Source of the DNA: Pedobacter yulinensis
Lineage (GTDB): Bacteria; Bacteroidota; Bacteroidia; Sphingobacteriales; Sphingobacteriaceae
Assembly (NCBI RefSeq): GCF_003029735.1
Contig: NZ_KZ686268.1
Coordinates: 855,769-919,768 of the forward strand
Reading direction: 5' to 3'
DNA length: 64,000 nucleotides
Shown one piece after another: positions 17,774-26,673 of this stretch. Both the position numbers and the translations under genes were made by a program. The notes beneath the pieces were generated by a model, which worked only from the letters and a program-made list of their open reading frames with translations, was not told the origin of the DNA and ran no database searches. The number at the start of each line of letters is the position of its first letter. Within the stretch, counting starts at the first letter, position 1.

Positions 17774-18400
17774 GTTTTGTATTGGTTTAGGGTGAACATG
17801 CGGGAGGAAATCCGGCTGCAGAGGAAAAAAAGAGCAATAAAGATCCTCTTCACGCTCGGGACAAATACCTGGGTGAATCCTGACTTAATATTGCTTGGCA
17901 GGTGCGGCCGAAGCGGAAAATTACCGGAACGGTTTACGAACCATTTTCCGGATGGCTAAATTTTAGCTTTCGAAAGGACCTGAATGGTTGGTTGGAGATA
18001 ATTGGGACGATGAAACGGAAGTGGGTGATTAAAAACATAGGGGTTGATTTGATGATAATGTCTGAGGTAAAATTTACATGGTAAGAGGTATAAACGGAGA
18101 GATTTGGGGATAAAATGGCAGATAAGTTTTGACAAAATCTGATACCCCCATCACGGTAACGAACGCGATCCTTTGCGAAAATCGTGACGGCAGGCGGGTA
18201 GTGAAGGTTGCACTAAAAATCAGATTTTTAAGCTTGTCACCCATTAGTTTAATTGCTTAGGTAATATCAAAGCGGTATATGAAACCGCCGTTGTTTGGTT
18301 ATGGCCGAAAGCCTATACAATATAAGCAAATGAACTCGGATAAAAAAAATAAAAATTGTATTTTGATAATAATTAAAAATAACCCCTTCAAATTATCTCT
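17774..18400. other. 627-bp divergent intergenic region upstream of the precursor
   Basis: This A/T-rich stretch lies between the divergent precursor and FkbM genes and must hold both promoters. I found no exact TAnnTTTG -7 box in the right place for either gene; the closest for the precursor is GGTATTTG on the minus strand (about 17861-17868). No second precursor-like ORF with a GG leader was found here on either strand. Confidence 0.4.
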
Positions 18401-19342
18401 ATGAACATTCTAACAGAACAACTCCTGGAAAGTATTCGGCAGTTCCCTGATCAGGAGCAAGCGGAAATCAATTATTATCTGTCTGAGATACTGCATCTAT
18501 TTCAACGTAATGATGAACAATTTCGACCCGGGCTGTTTAGGGGAAGTGTGCGCCGGGGACATTTTAACAGGGTCGTTGCAGGCCCTTTTGCGACAGCAAT
18601 TATTACGGAGTCTGCGAATGGGAAATTGGCAGTGCCAGTTGACGATATGTTCGTTGGAAGACAGCTCCGTTTTGACTCTGGGTACAGTATAGCCGAGCTT
18701 GAATATTTAAAAACACTGGTTGATGAGTCCAGTCAAATATTAGTTGTTGGTGCGCACATAGGTAGTTTGGTCGTTCCTCTTTGTAAGCTGGTAGACCAAT
18801 GTGTGGCTGTTGAAGCCAATCCGGAGATTTACGAGTTACTTAAGTTAAATGTCAAGATGAACGAAATAAGTAATTGCAAGACTTACAATTTCGCAGCCAG
18901 TGATCGCAAAGGCACCATTCCGTTTATCAAAAACCGGATCAATTCTGGAGGAAGCAAGCGCAAGCCGTTGGTTAGTTCAGAATTATATAGCTATGATGAT
19001 CCTTCAGAATTTCAGGTCGAGGCCATGCAGCTGGATTCCCAATTTCCTGATGCGCATTTTGATCTGATATTTATGGATATAGAGGGCTCAGAGTATTTTG
19101 CTTTACTCGGTATGCCTGAACTTTTGAAGAATGCGAAAATGTTGGTGATGGAATTTATACCTCATCATTTTACCAATGTTGCCGGCAAGGATGTTCGTGA
19201 GTTGACCCATATATTGAGTGATTTCAATTCTCTTTTTATTCCCTCAAAAAATAAACTTGTAACCAGGGATGATATCATTCCTTTATTGAAGCTCATGTAC
19301 GATCAGAACATCTCGGAAGATATCATTGTGTTTAAAAAGTAG
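18401..19342 (+). CDS. FkbM-family SAM methyltransferase
   Basis: A 313-residue methyltransferase. The SAM-binding core has motif I ILVVGAHIGSLVVPL (near residue 112), the acidic-loop motif VAVEANPEIYELLKLN, and the FkbM C-terminal signature DLIFMDIEGSEYFALLGMPEL near residue 221. FkbM enzymes usually O-methylate small molecules or sugars. It reads divergently from the precursor gene, separated by 627 bp, and its 3' end overlaps the convergent GT71-like gene by 11 bp. O-methylation of a sugar on the lanthipeptide, or of a cell-surface glycan made by the adjacent glycosyltransferases, are both reasonable; the sequence cannot decide. Confidence 0.85.
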   Translation: MNILTEQLLESIRQFPDQEQAEINYYLSEILHLFQRNDEQFRPGLFRGSVRRGHFNRVVAGPFATAIITESANGKLAVPVDDMFVGRQLRFDSGYSIAELEYLKTLVDESSQILVVGAHIGSLVVPLCKLVDQCVAVEANPEIYELLKLNVKMNEISNCKTYNFAASDRKGTIPFIKNRINSGGSKRKPLVSSELYSYDDPSEFQVEAMQLDSQFPDAHFDLIFMDIEGSEYFALLGMPELLKNAKMLVMEFIPHHFTNVAGKDVRELTHILSDFNSLFIPSKNKLVTRDDIIPLLKLMYDQNISEDIIVFKK

Positions 19343-20468
19343 CGTGAAATACCGCGCTGTCTTTAAGCCCTCTTTTGGTGCGGATATAGTCCTGTAAAAC
19401 GAATAACTGGTACGAAGATAACGCCCTTAACTCCTGCAGGTCGTTGATACAACTTGATTCCAGGTGTATAACGGCCGGGTCGGCAGGCAAGTCTACAACA
19501 TCACCGCCAATATGAAGATGTCGGGTACCGTCCTCGCCGAGTGGCATGCTAAATTTTACATCAGCAGATTGCACAGACCGGCAAACCTTCCAGATCCTTT
19601 CGGTGGTCAGCGTGGCATCCCATTTACGCATATTCCTGTGTAAAAATAGGAGATTGGCTGTGTCATCTGACTGGCCCATCGTCAATCCATGAAATTCTCC
19701 GCTTTCGGAATAATAACCCATAGAGGCCACTGGCGTCGAAATCAAGTAATATTCTTTCCTGAGCGCAAGCCACGCAAATTTGAACGTGTCTTTATCGCCA
19801 TAAACCAAATGGTAAAAGATGGCATGATACTTATTTATTGTAAGAGCGAGATTTAACGCTTGCCAGCATCTTCTTTTGTCGACCAGCAGTTGTCCACTCT
19901 CGTGCTCCCTGGCATCCGCGCCTTCGCAATCCATGACTTTGAAGATCGGATTGTTGATGTCGGTGCGCCAGAAATCGGGCCAAAATATTTGTCCAAATTG
20001 TTTATAGGGTTCCGTTGTAAATAGGTACGTAGGGTCTCTCAAAACCAGATTGTCTGCATCCAGATACAGTACTTCCTCAAATGAACTTTCAATAATCGCC
20101 AGAGGTTTCAACGCAACGCTATTAAAATTCTTCTCTACCAACGGGTTAAATACCCGACACTTTGCATCCAAACTCTCAAGCAAGCCACACATCTCTTCAG
20201 ATAATTCATAACTCAGGTGCCAGACTTCAACTGGCAGCTTACAACCTGAGCGTCGAAGGTTTTTAAGGGTGATGTAAGTGCAGGTTAGGTAACTCAATCC
20301 ACCCGCAGCGATGACAATGCCCTTTCCGCTAAAGCGCCTACTGGGAAATTCAGGAAAATTTGGAACGCTCTTTTGCCAAACGTTGCGAAGATGTGAAATG
20401 GCTTCGGCATCAAATTCTATGTCTATTGTGCGAATGCCAGAATCATTAAACATGAATTTATTCATCAT
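19332..20468 (-). CDS. GT71-like (MNN1/MNN2-type) glycosyltransferase
   Basis: A 378-residue protein resembling the alpha-mannosyltransferase family known from fungal MNN proteins. Characteristic blocks are GIVIAAGGLSYLTCTYITLK (near 50), CKLPVEVWHL, EEVLYLDADNLVLRDPTYLF with the DAD metal motif (near 137), FWPDFWR, ESGQLLVDKRRCWQAL and YGDKDTFKFAW. There is no signal peptide or membrane anchor. It begins inside the end of the upstream GT32-like gene (11-bp overlap), so the two form a transcription unit. The donor and acceptor are not known; the cytoplasmic location would allow action on an unexported peptide or on a nucleotide- or lipid-linked sugar. Confidence 0.75.
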   Translation of the reverse strand: MMNKFMFNDSGIRTIDIEFDAEAISHLRNVWQKSVPNFPEFPSRRFSGKGIVIAAGGLSYLTCTYITLKNLRRSGCKLPVEVWHLSYELSEEMCGLLESLDAKCRVFNPLVEKNFNSVALKPLAIIESSFEEVLYLDADNLVLRDPTYLFTTEPYKQFGQIFWPDFWRTDINNPIFKVMDCEGADAREHESGQLLVDKRRCWQALNLALTINKYHAIFYHLVYGDKDTFKFAWLALRKEYYLISTPVASMGYYSESGEFHGLTMGQSDDTANLLFLHRNMRKWDATLTTERIWKVCRSVQSADVKFSMPLGEDGTRHLHIGGDVVDLPADPAVIHLESSCINDLQELRALSSYQLFVLQDYIRTKRGLKDSAVFHATF

Positions 20469-21120
20469 AACGCTTGATCCAGGAGTGTAACCAATAATGA
20501 ATAAGCGGCTGAGTCACCTCGCCCGGAGGTGGGTTCCTGATCTCGCTATAATTATAGGCAAATACGTTTTTTACCGGTAATACATTCATCCTTGTATTGT
20601 TATGTTTTTCAAGGCTGTCGCGCATTCGAAACGGCCCCGAGTAACTGGGCGTGAAAAGCTTATCTCTTTTTTGGGTTTCATATATCTCGACGATGTCGCG
20701 CAACAGACTTAACAGGTAAGGATCTTCTTTCGCCGCGCAAAAAAACTCCGAGGCAAGCGAACCATTTGGAGGGTCAACCAACATATAACCATCAGGGTTT
20801 TCATTTTCAATTCTGATCAATCTTTCAGCATCAAGAACCTCAACATCCCAGTCGGCATAATAGCCTCCATAACTATAGACAATTGCATATCTGCCGATGT
20901 CTGCCGCCTCGGCATAATTGCGGCTGTTTACAAAGGTTTCTACCAGAAACGGATGCTTTCTTTTCATGAACGCATGAATTTGATCGTCATTCCAAAGTCG
21001 CACTTTATAGCCCTTGCTTTCCATTTCGCGCCATGAATTCAGGCACTTTTGGATTTTTTCATTTGCAGGTTGACCCACGATATGATGGATCAGCTTTGGA
21101 AAAGTCTTTTGGTTTCTCAC
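20458..21120 (-). CDS. GT32-like DXD glycosyltransferase, paralogue of the gene at 2604
   Basis: A 220-residue glycosyltransferase with the GT32/OCH1-like start FPKLIHHIVGQP and the donor site EAADIGRYAIVYSYGGYYADWDVEVLDAE, split here as EAADIGRYAIVYSYGG followed by YYADWDVEVL (DWD = DXD, near residue 98). It shares many blocks with the protein encoded at 2604-3251, showing that the lanthipeptide region is flanked by two copies of one family. The start is GTG at 21120; no in-frame ATG is available nearby. It is the first gene of a two-gene minus-strand unit with the GT71-like gene. Confidence 0.84.
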   Translation of the reverse strand: MRNQKTFPKLIHHIVGQPANEKIQKCLNSWREMESKGYKVRLWNDDQIHAFMKRKHPFLVETFVNSRNYAEAADIGRYAIVYSYGGYYADWDVEVLDAERLIRIENENPDGYMLVDPPNGSLASEFFCAAKEDPYLLSLLRDIVEIYETQKRDKLFTPSYSGPFRMRDSLEKHNNTRMNVLPVKNVFAYNYSEIRNPPPGEVTQPLIHYWLHSWIKRYDE

Positions 21121-21880
21121 GTTATTTAGGGTATAGTATTTATTAACACGTCATGAGGCGTGATTGCTTCAGATCGGAATGTTAGATAGCGATACGGTTT
21201 TCCAGATTTACGTGCCTATGCTGTACAGGCATGTAATTCGCGGTACCTGGGAGGTAAACGTTTCCGATTTGAGTGAATGTTTGCAGGAAGACTTTTTAAT
21301 GAGAATGCGCTTTCAATGGACATAGTGCCATGCTTTCAAACTGTTATCATCAACCGTCAGACGCCTCCCGGCTATCCACTCCTACTTATAATAGTTAACG
21401 AGGGTGCCAAAACCGCCCCGGCTGTGCATGTTTTGCTCGTGTTTAAAACCGATCATGTCGTTTAGATATATTGCATCTTGGCGCACAATATCTGGCGATC
21501 ATTGTAAGGTTGCGGGCTGAAGCGCTCGCCATGCTGTTAACGCCCACTACGGTACGGGGAAGCAGTGAATTTTCTTTCATAACTATAGGATTGATCAGAA
21601 GTAATTTACAAAAATTCAGCTGATATTTAAAAGTATCATATCTGATACAATATGGGTCACTGTATCGAGATTGCTCTTGATGTAAAACGGAAATATTCAT
21701 GTAAAGGGCCCCGCAACGAAGATATGGCGAACCAACACGGCGATTGTTACCGGGCTGTCCTTAAACATTTAAGCCTTTGTAAAATGAGCCGATCATCAGA
21801 ACCTTCAATTCGTTGCTGTTTCGAGAATTTTAAAGTATAAGGATCATCCGCAGCAATACCTGCCAGGTATGCAGCGTAGG
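21121..21880. other. 760-bp gap with one small uncertain ORF
   Basis: No confident gene. A 48-codon ORF at 21179-21325 (+), beginning MLDSDTVFQIYVPMLYRHV and ending MRMRFQWT, has protein-like composition and could be a small gene or a fragment, but I cannot name a family. On the minus strand a short ORF (21466-21580) starts MKENSLLPRTVVG; it has no supporting motif. The region probably carries the promoter for the 20458-21120 gene. Confidence 0.3.
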
Positions 21881-23299
21881 TCAATGGCTCTTTTTCCTAA
21901 TCCCGCCGCCGATCACTTTACCATATTGCAGCATTTCGAGTTTGGTATCGCCGTTCGGCAGCTCTGTAAACTTCAATTCACCGTCTGTGCCGCCCTGCCT
22001 GATTGCTTTGAACTCGTTGACTGAAACCGGGAAAAAACGCATATCCCATTTAATTTTGTTGGAGTTGTATACAAGATGACCACCCAGAAAAGTGATCTGT
22101 TGTACCTCGTCCTTATCCTTTTCATCGATATAGTCCCCCTCATATTTTTTGATCTGCTCATTTGCAAGCGGGATCAGAGGCCGGTATTCTACCGTCAGTG
22201 GTTTGCCATCGAGAATCTGGGTAATGTTATTGAAAGGGTAAGCGCCCATTTTGAAGTTCTGTAAAGTGATGATCGAGCGATCTTTGATCGCATTGTGGTA
22301 GATGAACGTCGCGTAACCGTCCCAGCTCCCCGTGTGTCCATACGAGAACGTTTCTTTCCCTTTTGATAAGTCCAGACCGAACCCATAAGGGATATCTTTA
22401 CCCGCCGTAGTTTTGCTGACCATCGTCATCAGTTCAAATTCTGCCTTGGTAAAAAGTGTGTTCTGATGCAGCGCGACCAGCCATTTGTAAATATCATTCG
22501 CTGTAGAATTAACCTTCGCGTTGCCGACGATCCCATCAAGATAGTAGACCGTACTGTCACCATAGTTCGGGTTTTCCGACACGACCCTGTCGAAAGAGTT
22601 TTTCGCCCACACAAAGCCTATCGCGTAATTCTTCATCTTTCGAGGCTGTAATCTCCGATTGTACACCAGGGTCCGGTCCATATGCAGTGGCTTGAATATT
22701 CGTTCCTGTAAATAAGCGGCATAACTTTTTCCGGATACCCGCTCGATGATGCTGGCCAGCAAGGCATAATTGGTGTTGTTATAACGGTGCCGGCTGCCCG
22801 GCTTGAATTCCAGCGTGTCCTGCCGCTTGGCGTAAAATGCGATCAGGTCGTTGTTGGTCGCGATTTTATGATGGTCCCAGCCTTTTGGCATATCGATCAG
22901 GTACTCCGGTAGTCCACTGGTATGCCGGACCAAATCATAAATGCTGACCTGTTGCCAGGAGCGTAGTTCTGGAATGTACTTAGACAATTTGTCTTCATAG
23001 TTCAGCAAACCATCCCGGTGTAAAAGTACGATTGCTGCAGCGGTGAACTGTTTAGCGCAGGACGCCAGTTCATAGCACGTTGTCTTGTTATTTGCTTGTC
23101 CCGACGCAGTGTCAAGATGACCGAAACCTTTATGATAGATCACCTTTCCTTTTTCTGAGATCAGCACAGTTCCGTTAAACTGGTTCTGGCGGTTCATTAG
23201 GGAGAAAACGCTGTCCAGTTGCTTGTGCTTTCTGCTCTCCTGGCTGAAGGCAGTGGTGTTAAGGAATAAAATGATGAGGATCGTTAACTTATTTTTCAT
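21881..23299 (-). CDS. Serine hydrolase, class C beta-lactamase/S12 family
   Basis: A 472-residue exported penicillin-binding-like hydrolase. The signal peptide ends near TTAFSQ. The S12 triad is complete: the nucleophile tetrad SCAK at residues 80-83 (ELASCAKQFTAAAI), YNN at 173-175 (HRYNNTNYALL), and HTG in YGHTGSWDG near 316, replacing KTG as usual in this family. The C-terminal 90 residues form an extra lipocalin-like beta segment seen in many Bacteroidota members. Substrates range from peptides to esters; real beta-lactam hydrolysis is uncommon in such proteins. It is a single gene with no operon partners. Confidence 0.88.
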   Translation of the reverse strand: MKNKLTILIILFLNTTAFSQESRKHKQLDSVFSLMNRQNQFNGTVLISEKGKVIYHKGFGHLDTASGQANNKTTCYELASCAKQFTAAAIVLLHRDGLLNYEDKLSKYIPELRSWQQVSIYDLVRHTSGLPEYLIDMPKGWDHHKIATNNDLIAFYAKRQDTLEFKPGSRHRYNNTNYALLASIIERVSGKSYAAYLQERIFKPLHMDRTLVYNRRLQPRKMKNYAIGFVWAKNSFDRVVSENPNYGDSTVYYLDGIVGNAKVNSTANDIYKWLVALHQNTLFTKAEFELMTMVSKTTAGKDIPYGFGLDLSKGKETFSYGHTGSWDGYATFIYHNAIKDRSIITLQNFKMGAYPFNNITQILDGKPLTVEYRPLIPLANEQIKKYEGDYIDEKDKDEVQQITFLGGHLVYNSNKIKWDMRFFPVSVNEFKAIRQGGTDGELKFTELPNGDTKLEMLQYGKVIGGGIRKKSH

Positions 23300-23622
23300 G
23301 TGAGCTGAATAAATTCATCATAGGACGTCTGTTTTTGCTAATAGTTACATTGATCTGCTTTTGGTCTTGTGGCAAATGAGAAATTTAGATAATCATGTAT
23401 ATAGGTCTTAGCGAGGCTTGTCGTATAGGGGCACTGCCTAACTCCCGTTTGCTTCTTTATGGACCTGAAAAACCATCACCCTGCAGGATCTCCAGTATTT
23501 GCGGATAGACCGGCTGATAGCAGATAAAGCCGCAGTTGATAGTAGAGCTCAATTCTGTTTTTCCGGCCGGTCTGTAGCGAAAATGACCGTCGCAAATCGG
23601 TACATTGCCGGGGTAAAATACC
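23300..23622. other. 323-bp intergenic stretch
   Basis: No gene called. Part of it (about 23457-23600) reads, on the minus strand, as a coding-like C-terminus (HFRYRPAGKTELSSTINC and onward), but that frame runs antisense into the DUF3253 gene and has no proper start, so it may be a gene remnant. Confidence 0.3.
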
Positions 23623-23880
23623 ATGAAATCAAACGTCGATATCCTAAACGCCATCCTTGCTGCCACAGCGTCGCGCGGTTCGCAGAAGAGCACCTGCCCC
23701 TCTGAGATTGCCCGCGAACTATTCCCGACCGGCTGGCGAAACCACATGCAGGAGATTCGCGATGCCGCCATTCGCTTGCACAAACAGGGCAGGGTGGTCA
23801 TTACGCAGGGCGGGCAGCCGGTTGATCCGGATGATTTTAAAGGACCGATCCGGATAACGACTCCGCCGGAGAAAGATTAA
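23623..23880 (+). CDS. DUF3253 domain protein
   Basis: A compact 85-residue protein covering one DUF3253 domain. Conserved features are the helical start ILNAILAATASRG, CPSEIARELFP, the WRNHMQEIRDAAIRLHKQGR helix pair, ITQGGQPVDPDDFKGPIRI and the short tail. The fold resembles a winged helix and may bind DNA, but no biochemical role is established. In many genomes it is fused or adjacent to a DUF2256 zinc-ribbon protein; here the DUF2256 gene is elsewhere in the window (39772-39924). ATG start with good spacing; no other start needed. Confidence 0.85.
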   Translation: MKSNVDILNAILAATASRGSQKSTCPSEIARELFPTGWRNHMQEIRDAAIRLHKQGRVVITQGGQPVDPDDFKGPIRITTPPEKD

Positions 23881-24071
23881 GCGTGAACCATAGCGGATTC
23901 CTGCTTGCTGTCTGACATAACTTGGTTTGCCTCTCGCGGCTACAAACAGAATGTGCAGTGGATGGCCGGCAGAGCCGCACCAAGCACCATCACCCCTGAA
24001 CGCAAGCAACTGCAATTTGGTTACAGATATCCGCGATCCGGTTAGTTCTGCCGGCTCATGATTGCTGAAAT

Positions 24072-24091
24072 TTGCTGTGTATCAACAGCAA
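24072..24091. promoter_or_regulatory. Palindrome just upstream of the SDR gene, possible operator
   Basis: TTGCTGT-gtatca-ACAGCAA, two perfect 7-bp arms separated by 6 bp, ending five bases before the SDR start codon at 24097. The position would let a bound regulator block transcription or translation start. The neighbouring AraC-like gene is a candidate partner, but AraC proteins more often bind direct repeats. Confidence 0.35.
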
Positions 24092-24096
24092 GAATC

Positions 24097-24870
24097 ATGG
24101 AACATACAAGAGAATCATCAACAAACAGACCGCCGGTTGCTTTGGTAACGGGTGGCAACCAGGGCGTGGGTTTTGAGATCGTTAAAGCGCTGGCCGCAAA
24201 CGGGTATATCGTTTACCTCGGCAGCCGTAAACTGAGCAATGGCGAAAGCGCTGCAGCCAAAGTGGGCGGGCAAGTACACGGGGTTGAGCTGGATGTAACG
24301 GTTCAAAGCACCATTTCGGCTGCAGCCGCGCGCATCCAACAAGAGCATGGACAGCTGGACCTGCTGGTTAATAACGCTGGAATCTCGCACGCCGGCAAAC
24401 CGGGGCGGACCCTGGAAGAAGTGGTCGAGGCAAACCGGGCCAGCAAGGCCTCACTGGATGAAATTCGCACGGTTTGGGAAACCAATGTGTTTGGCGTGGT
24501 TGCTGTTACGCAGACCATGCTGCCCCTGCTCCGGAAATCGCCGGCAGCGCGCATTGTGAATGTTTCGAGCGGACTCGGATCACTTTCCTGGATTGCCGAT
24601 CCGGCCACCTGGGCCAGGCAGCACTTCGATGTCGTTTATGCCGCATCTAAAACGGCCATGAATGCCGTAACCATGTCCTTCGCCATAGAGCTCGAAAAGG
24701 AAAACATCAAAGTCAACGCGGTGAGCCCCGGTTTTACGGCTACGGCATTAAACAACTTTCAGGGTACCGACAGCGTAGAGGTGGGATCGCGGGAGCCCAT
24801 TCGCGTTGCGCTGGATACCGATGCTCCGAATATGACCTTTACAGGTCCTGATGGGCCTTTACAGTGGTAG
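24097..24870 (+). CDS. SDR-family NAD(P)-dependent oxidoreductase
   Basis: A classical short-chain dehydrogenase of about 257 residues from the ATG at 24097; an upstream ATG at 24058 would add 13 non-conserved residues. Rossmann motif TGGNQGVG, NNAG in LLVNNAGISHAG, the catalytic Ser in IVNVSSGLGSL, YAASK (Tyr and Lys of the active site), and the PG motif in VNAVSPGFTATALN are all present, so it should be active. The carbonyl-reductase-like insert between NNAG and the helix (GRTLEEVVEANRASK) is typical of this subgroup. The substrate is unknown. It is followed by a frameshifted AraC regulator gene on the same strand. Confidence 0.9.
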   Translation: MEHTRESSTNRPPVALVTGGNQGVGFEIVKALAANGYIVYLGSRKLSNGESAAAKVGGQVHGVELDVTVQSTISAAAARIQQEHGQLDLLVNNAGISHAGKPGRTLEEVVEANRASKASLDEIRTVWETNVFGVVAVTQTMLPLLRKSPAARIVNVSSGLGSLSWIADPATWARQHFDVVYAASKTAMNAVTMSFAIELEKENIKVNAVSPGFTATALNNFQGTDSVEVGSREPIRVALDTDAPNMTFTGPDGPLQW

Positions 24871-24963
24871 CCTGTGCTGCAGCTTCCTGCGCAAGCCAGC
24901 GATTACACCAGGCTATAACCGGCGACAGCTGCAGCGGCCGGTTATAGTTATTATCTTTAACAG

Positions 24964-25880
24964 ATGAAGAACGAGACGCACAGAATCCGGAAACTCGACT
25001 CTATTTCAGAAGTACACCGCATGCTCGGCCTTCCGGGGCCAGTTCATCCCCTGATCACCCTATTGGACTCCACGAAAGACGCGATTAACCTGAGTCAACT
25101 TCCGGCCCGTTACATTTCGGGTTTTTATAAGATATCGTTCATTACGAAACTGGCCGGCCAGTTCAAGTATGGCCAGGGCAGCTATGATTTTGAAGAGGGA
25201 AGCCTTGTATTTACAGGGCCGAACCAGGTTGTTGGCAATACGCAGGCTTACAAGGGCAACCAGGGCTACTGGCTGCTCATTCATCCCGATTTTCTGCAGG
25301 GCCACGCGCTGAACAGGACAATCAAAAGCTGTGGTTTCTTTGACTATGCTGTCAGCGAATCGCTGCATCTTTCTGAGCAGGAAAAAGAAATGATGCTGAC
25401 CGTTTATCAGATCATTGGACAGGAGTTAAACAGCCGGATCGATGAATTCAGCCGTGAGGTAGTCATTGCACAGATCGAATTGCTCTTGTCTTATGCCAGG
25501 CGCTTTACAAACGGCAGTTCCTGACCCGGCAGGTCGTTCATAACGACTTGCTGCAACGGGTAGAAGACCTGCTCGATACCTTCTTTACCGACGAGCAGCT
25601 GACGGCGCAGGGGCTGCCCACCGTACAGCTGCTTGCTGAGCGTCTTCACTTTACTGCCAGTTACCTGAGCGACATGCTCCGCACGCTAACGGGACTAAAT
25701 GCACAGCAGCATATTTACCAGAAGCTGATCGAAAAATCGAAAGAGCTGTTATCAACCACCAACCTCAGCATCAGCGAGGTGGCTTACCAGCTGGGTTTTG
25801 AGCACCCCCAGTCGTTCAGCCGGTTGTTTAAGACAAAAACTAAACTGACACCCGGACAGTTCAGGCAAACTTTTAATTAG
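24964..25880 (+). pseudogene. AraC-family transcriptional regulator, frameshifted
   Basis: Two adjacent ORFs make one AraC regulator of about 305 residues. The first (24964-25524) is the N-terminal cupin-like sensor domain and ends prematurely after SYARRFTNGSS. If one T is restored at the TTT run at 25504-25506, the frame reads SYARRFYKRQFLTRQVVHND and continues into the second ORF (LLQRVEDLLDTFF...). That second ORF holds both helix-turn-helix motifs, including ISEVAYQLGFEHPQSFSRLF. The family commonly has exactly this RFYxRQF linker, which makes the repair convincing. It is either a real inactivated gene or a homopolymer base-call error. The SDR gene just upstream is the likely target. Confidence 0.85.
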
Positions 25881-26673
25881 CTTAAGCGTTAGCCTCCGTT
25901 TTGGTAAGGCGCATCGCTGGTGCCATGCGGAACAGGCGGCGCCTTTCACCTTGTGGTGCCTGATGTCAGCAAGTAAACCAAATATTTCTCAGAGGTTTGG
26001 CAAGGCCTTCGCCGAACATACAGGACTATCCACACGACTGTGTAAAGGTTTACGCAAACGGTTGCATAAAGAACTGCCAAGACACTCATTTTTTTGAGTT
26101 AACATGGTTTAGCAGCACATTCATGCCGCTCGCCGTGCCGATGAAGCGCATACAGCCGTCCGCCAGATGGGCGCGGCTGCTGCGTCTGATGTGCTGGTCG
26201 GCCGGTGCCCGGCTGTTGAGTTCACACCAGCCGTTGTAATCAATAGGTTAAAAATCGCAAATAAAATGGTTAGATATGGGTGCTTTTCAGGGGCCGACCG
26301 GACGTGCCTACCCGGCCGGGTGTGCCGGCTATGGGGAGGCGCCGCGCACGCGAGCCGGTTTTCGACCGGTGTCGTTGCCAGCATCTGAAGAAACGCATCT
26401 GAACCGAGGCCATTAGCAGCCCACTGACAGGCCGTGCCGGCATCGCCTACAGGGCAGAAAATAAGACAGCAGAAACCCCCGGACAGGGGTACTCAATCGT
26501 TTGCGTTCAGTCGGAGACTGCTTATTCTTTCTACTTCCCATAAATTGGCTGTTATAGCCTTGCCGTGATTGATCGCGGTCGGGCGCCAAACAAGTCTATC
26601 TCCAGGCATGCCGATCCTTAACGGGGATCATTCTACAGACAACGCGGAAGAGATAAACGCCAAACAGACGAGT
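25881..26673. other. 793-bp gap upstream of susC 1
   Basis: G/C-rich stretch with several short ORFs on both strands (for example 26121-26384 minus and 26167-26388 plus) that overlap each other and show no family match; I treat them as chance. It must hold the promoter for the SusC/SusD operon. The best -7 candidate is TAGCCTTG near 26553-26560, one base off TAnnTTTG, without a clear -33 TTG at the right distance. Confidence 0.35.

Noticed and set aside
21443..21700. Minus-strand ORF with two Cys near its end, considered as a second RiPP precursor
   Set aside because: No GG leader, no Bacteroidota leader box and only two Cys; no similarity to the real precursor at 17420-17773.
23457..23801. 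Minus-strand ORF of 114 codons with a plausible C-terminus
   Set aside because: It runs antisense through the well-supported DUF3253 gene and its N-terminal part has no protein-like pattern; at most the last 45 codons are a remnant.
26121..26388. Overlapping ORFs on both strands before susC 1
   Set aside because: They overlap each other in a G/C-rich stretch, have no motif or signal peptide, and look like chance open frames.
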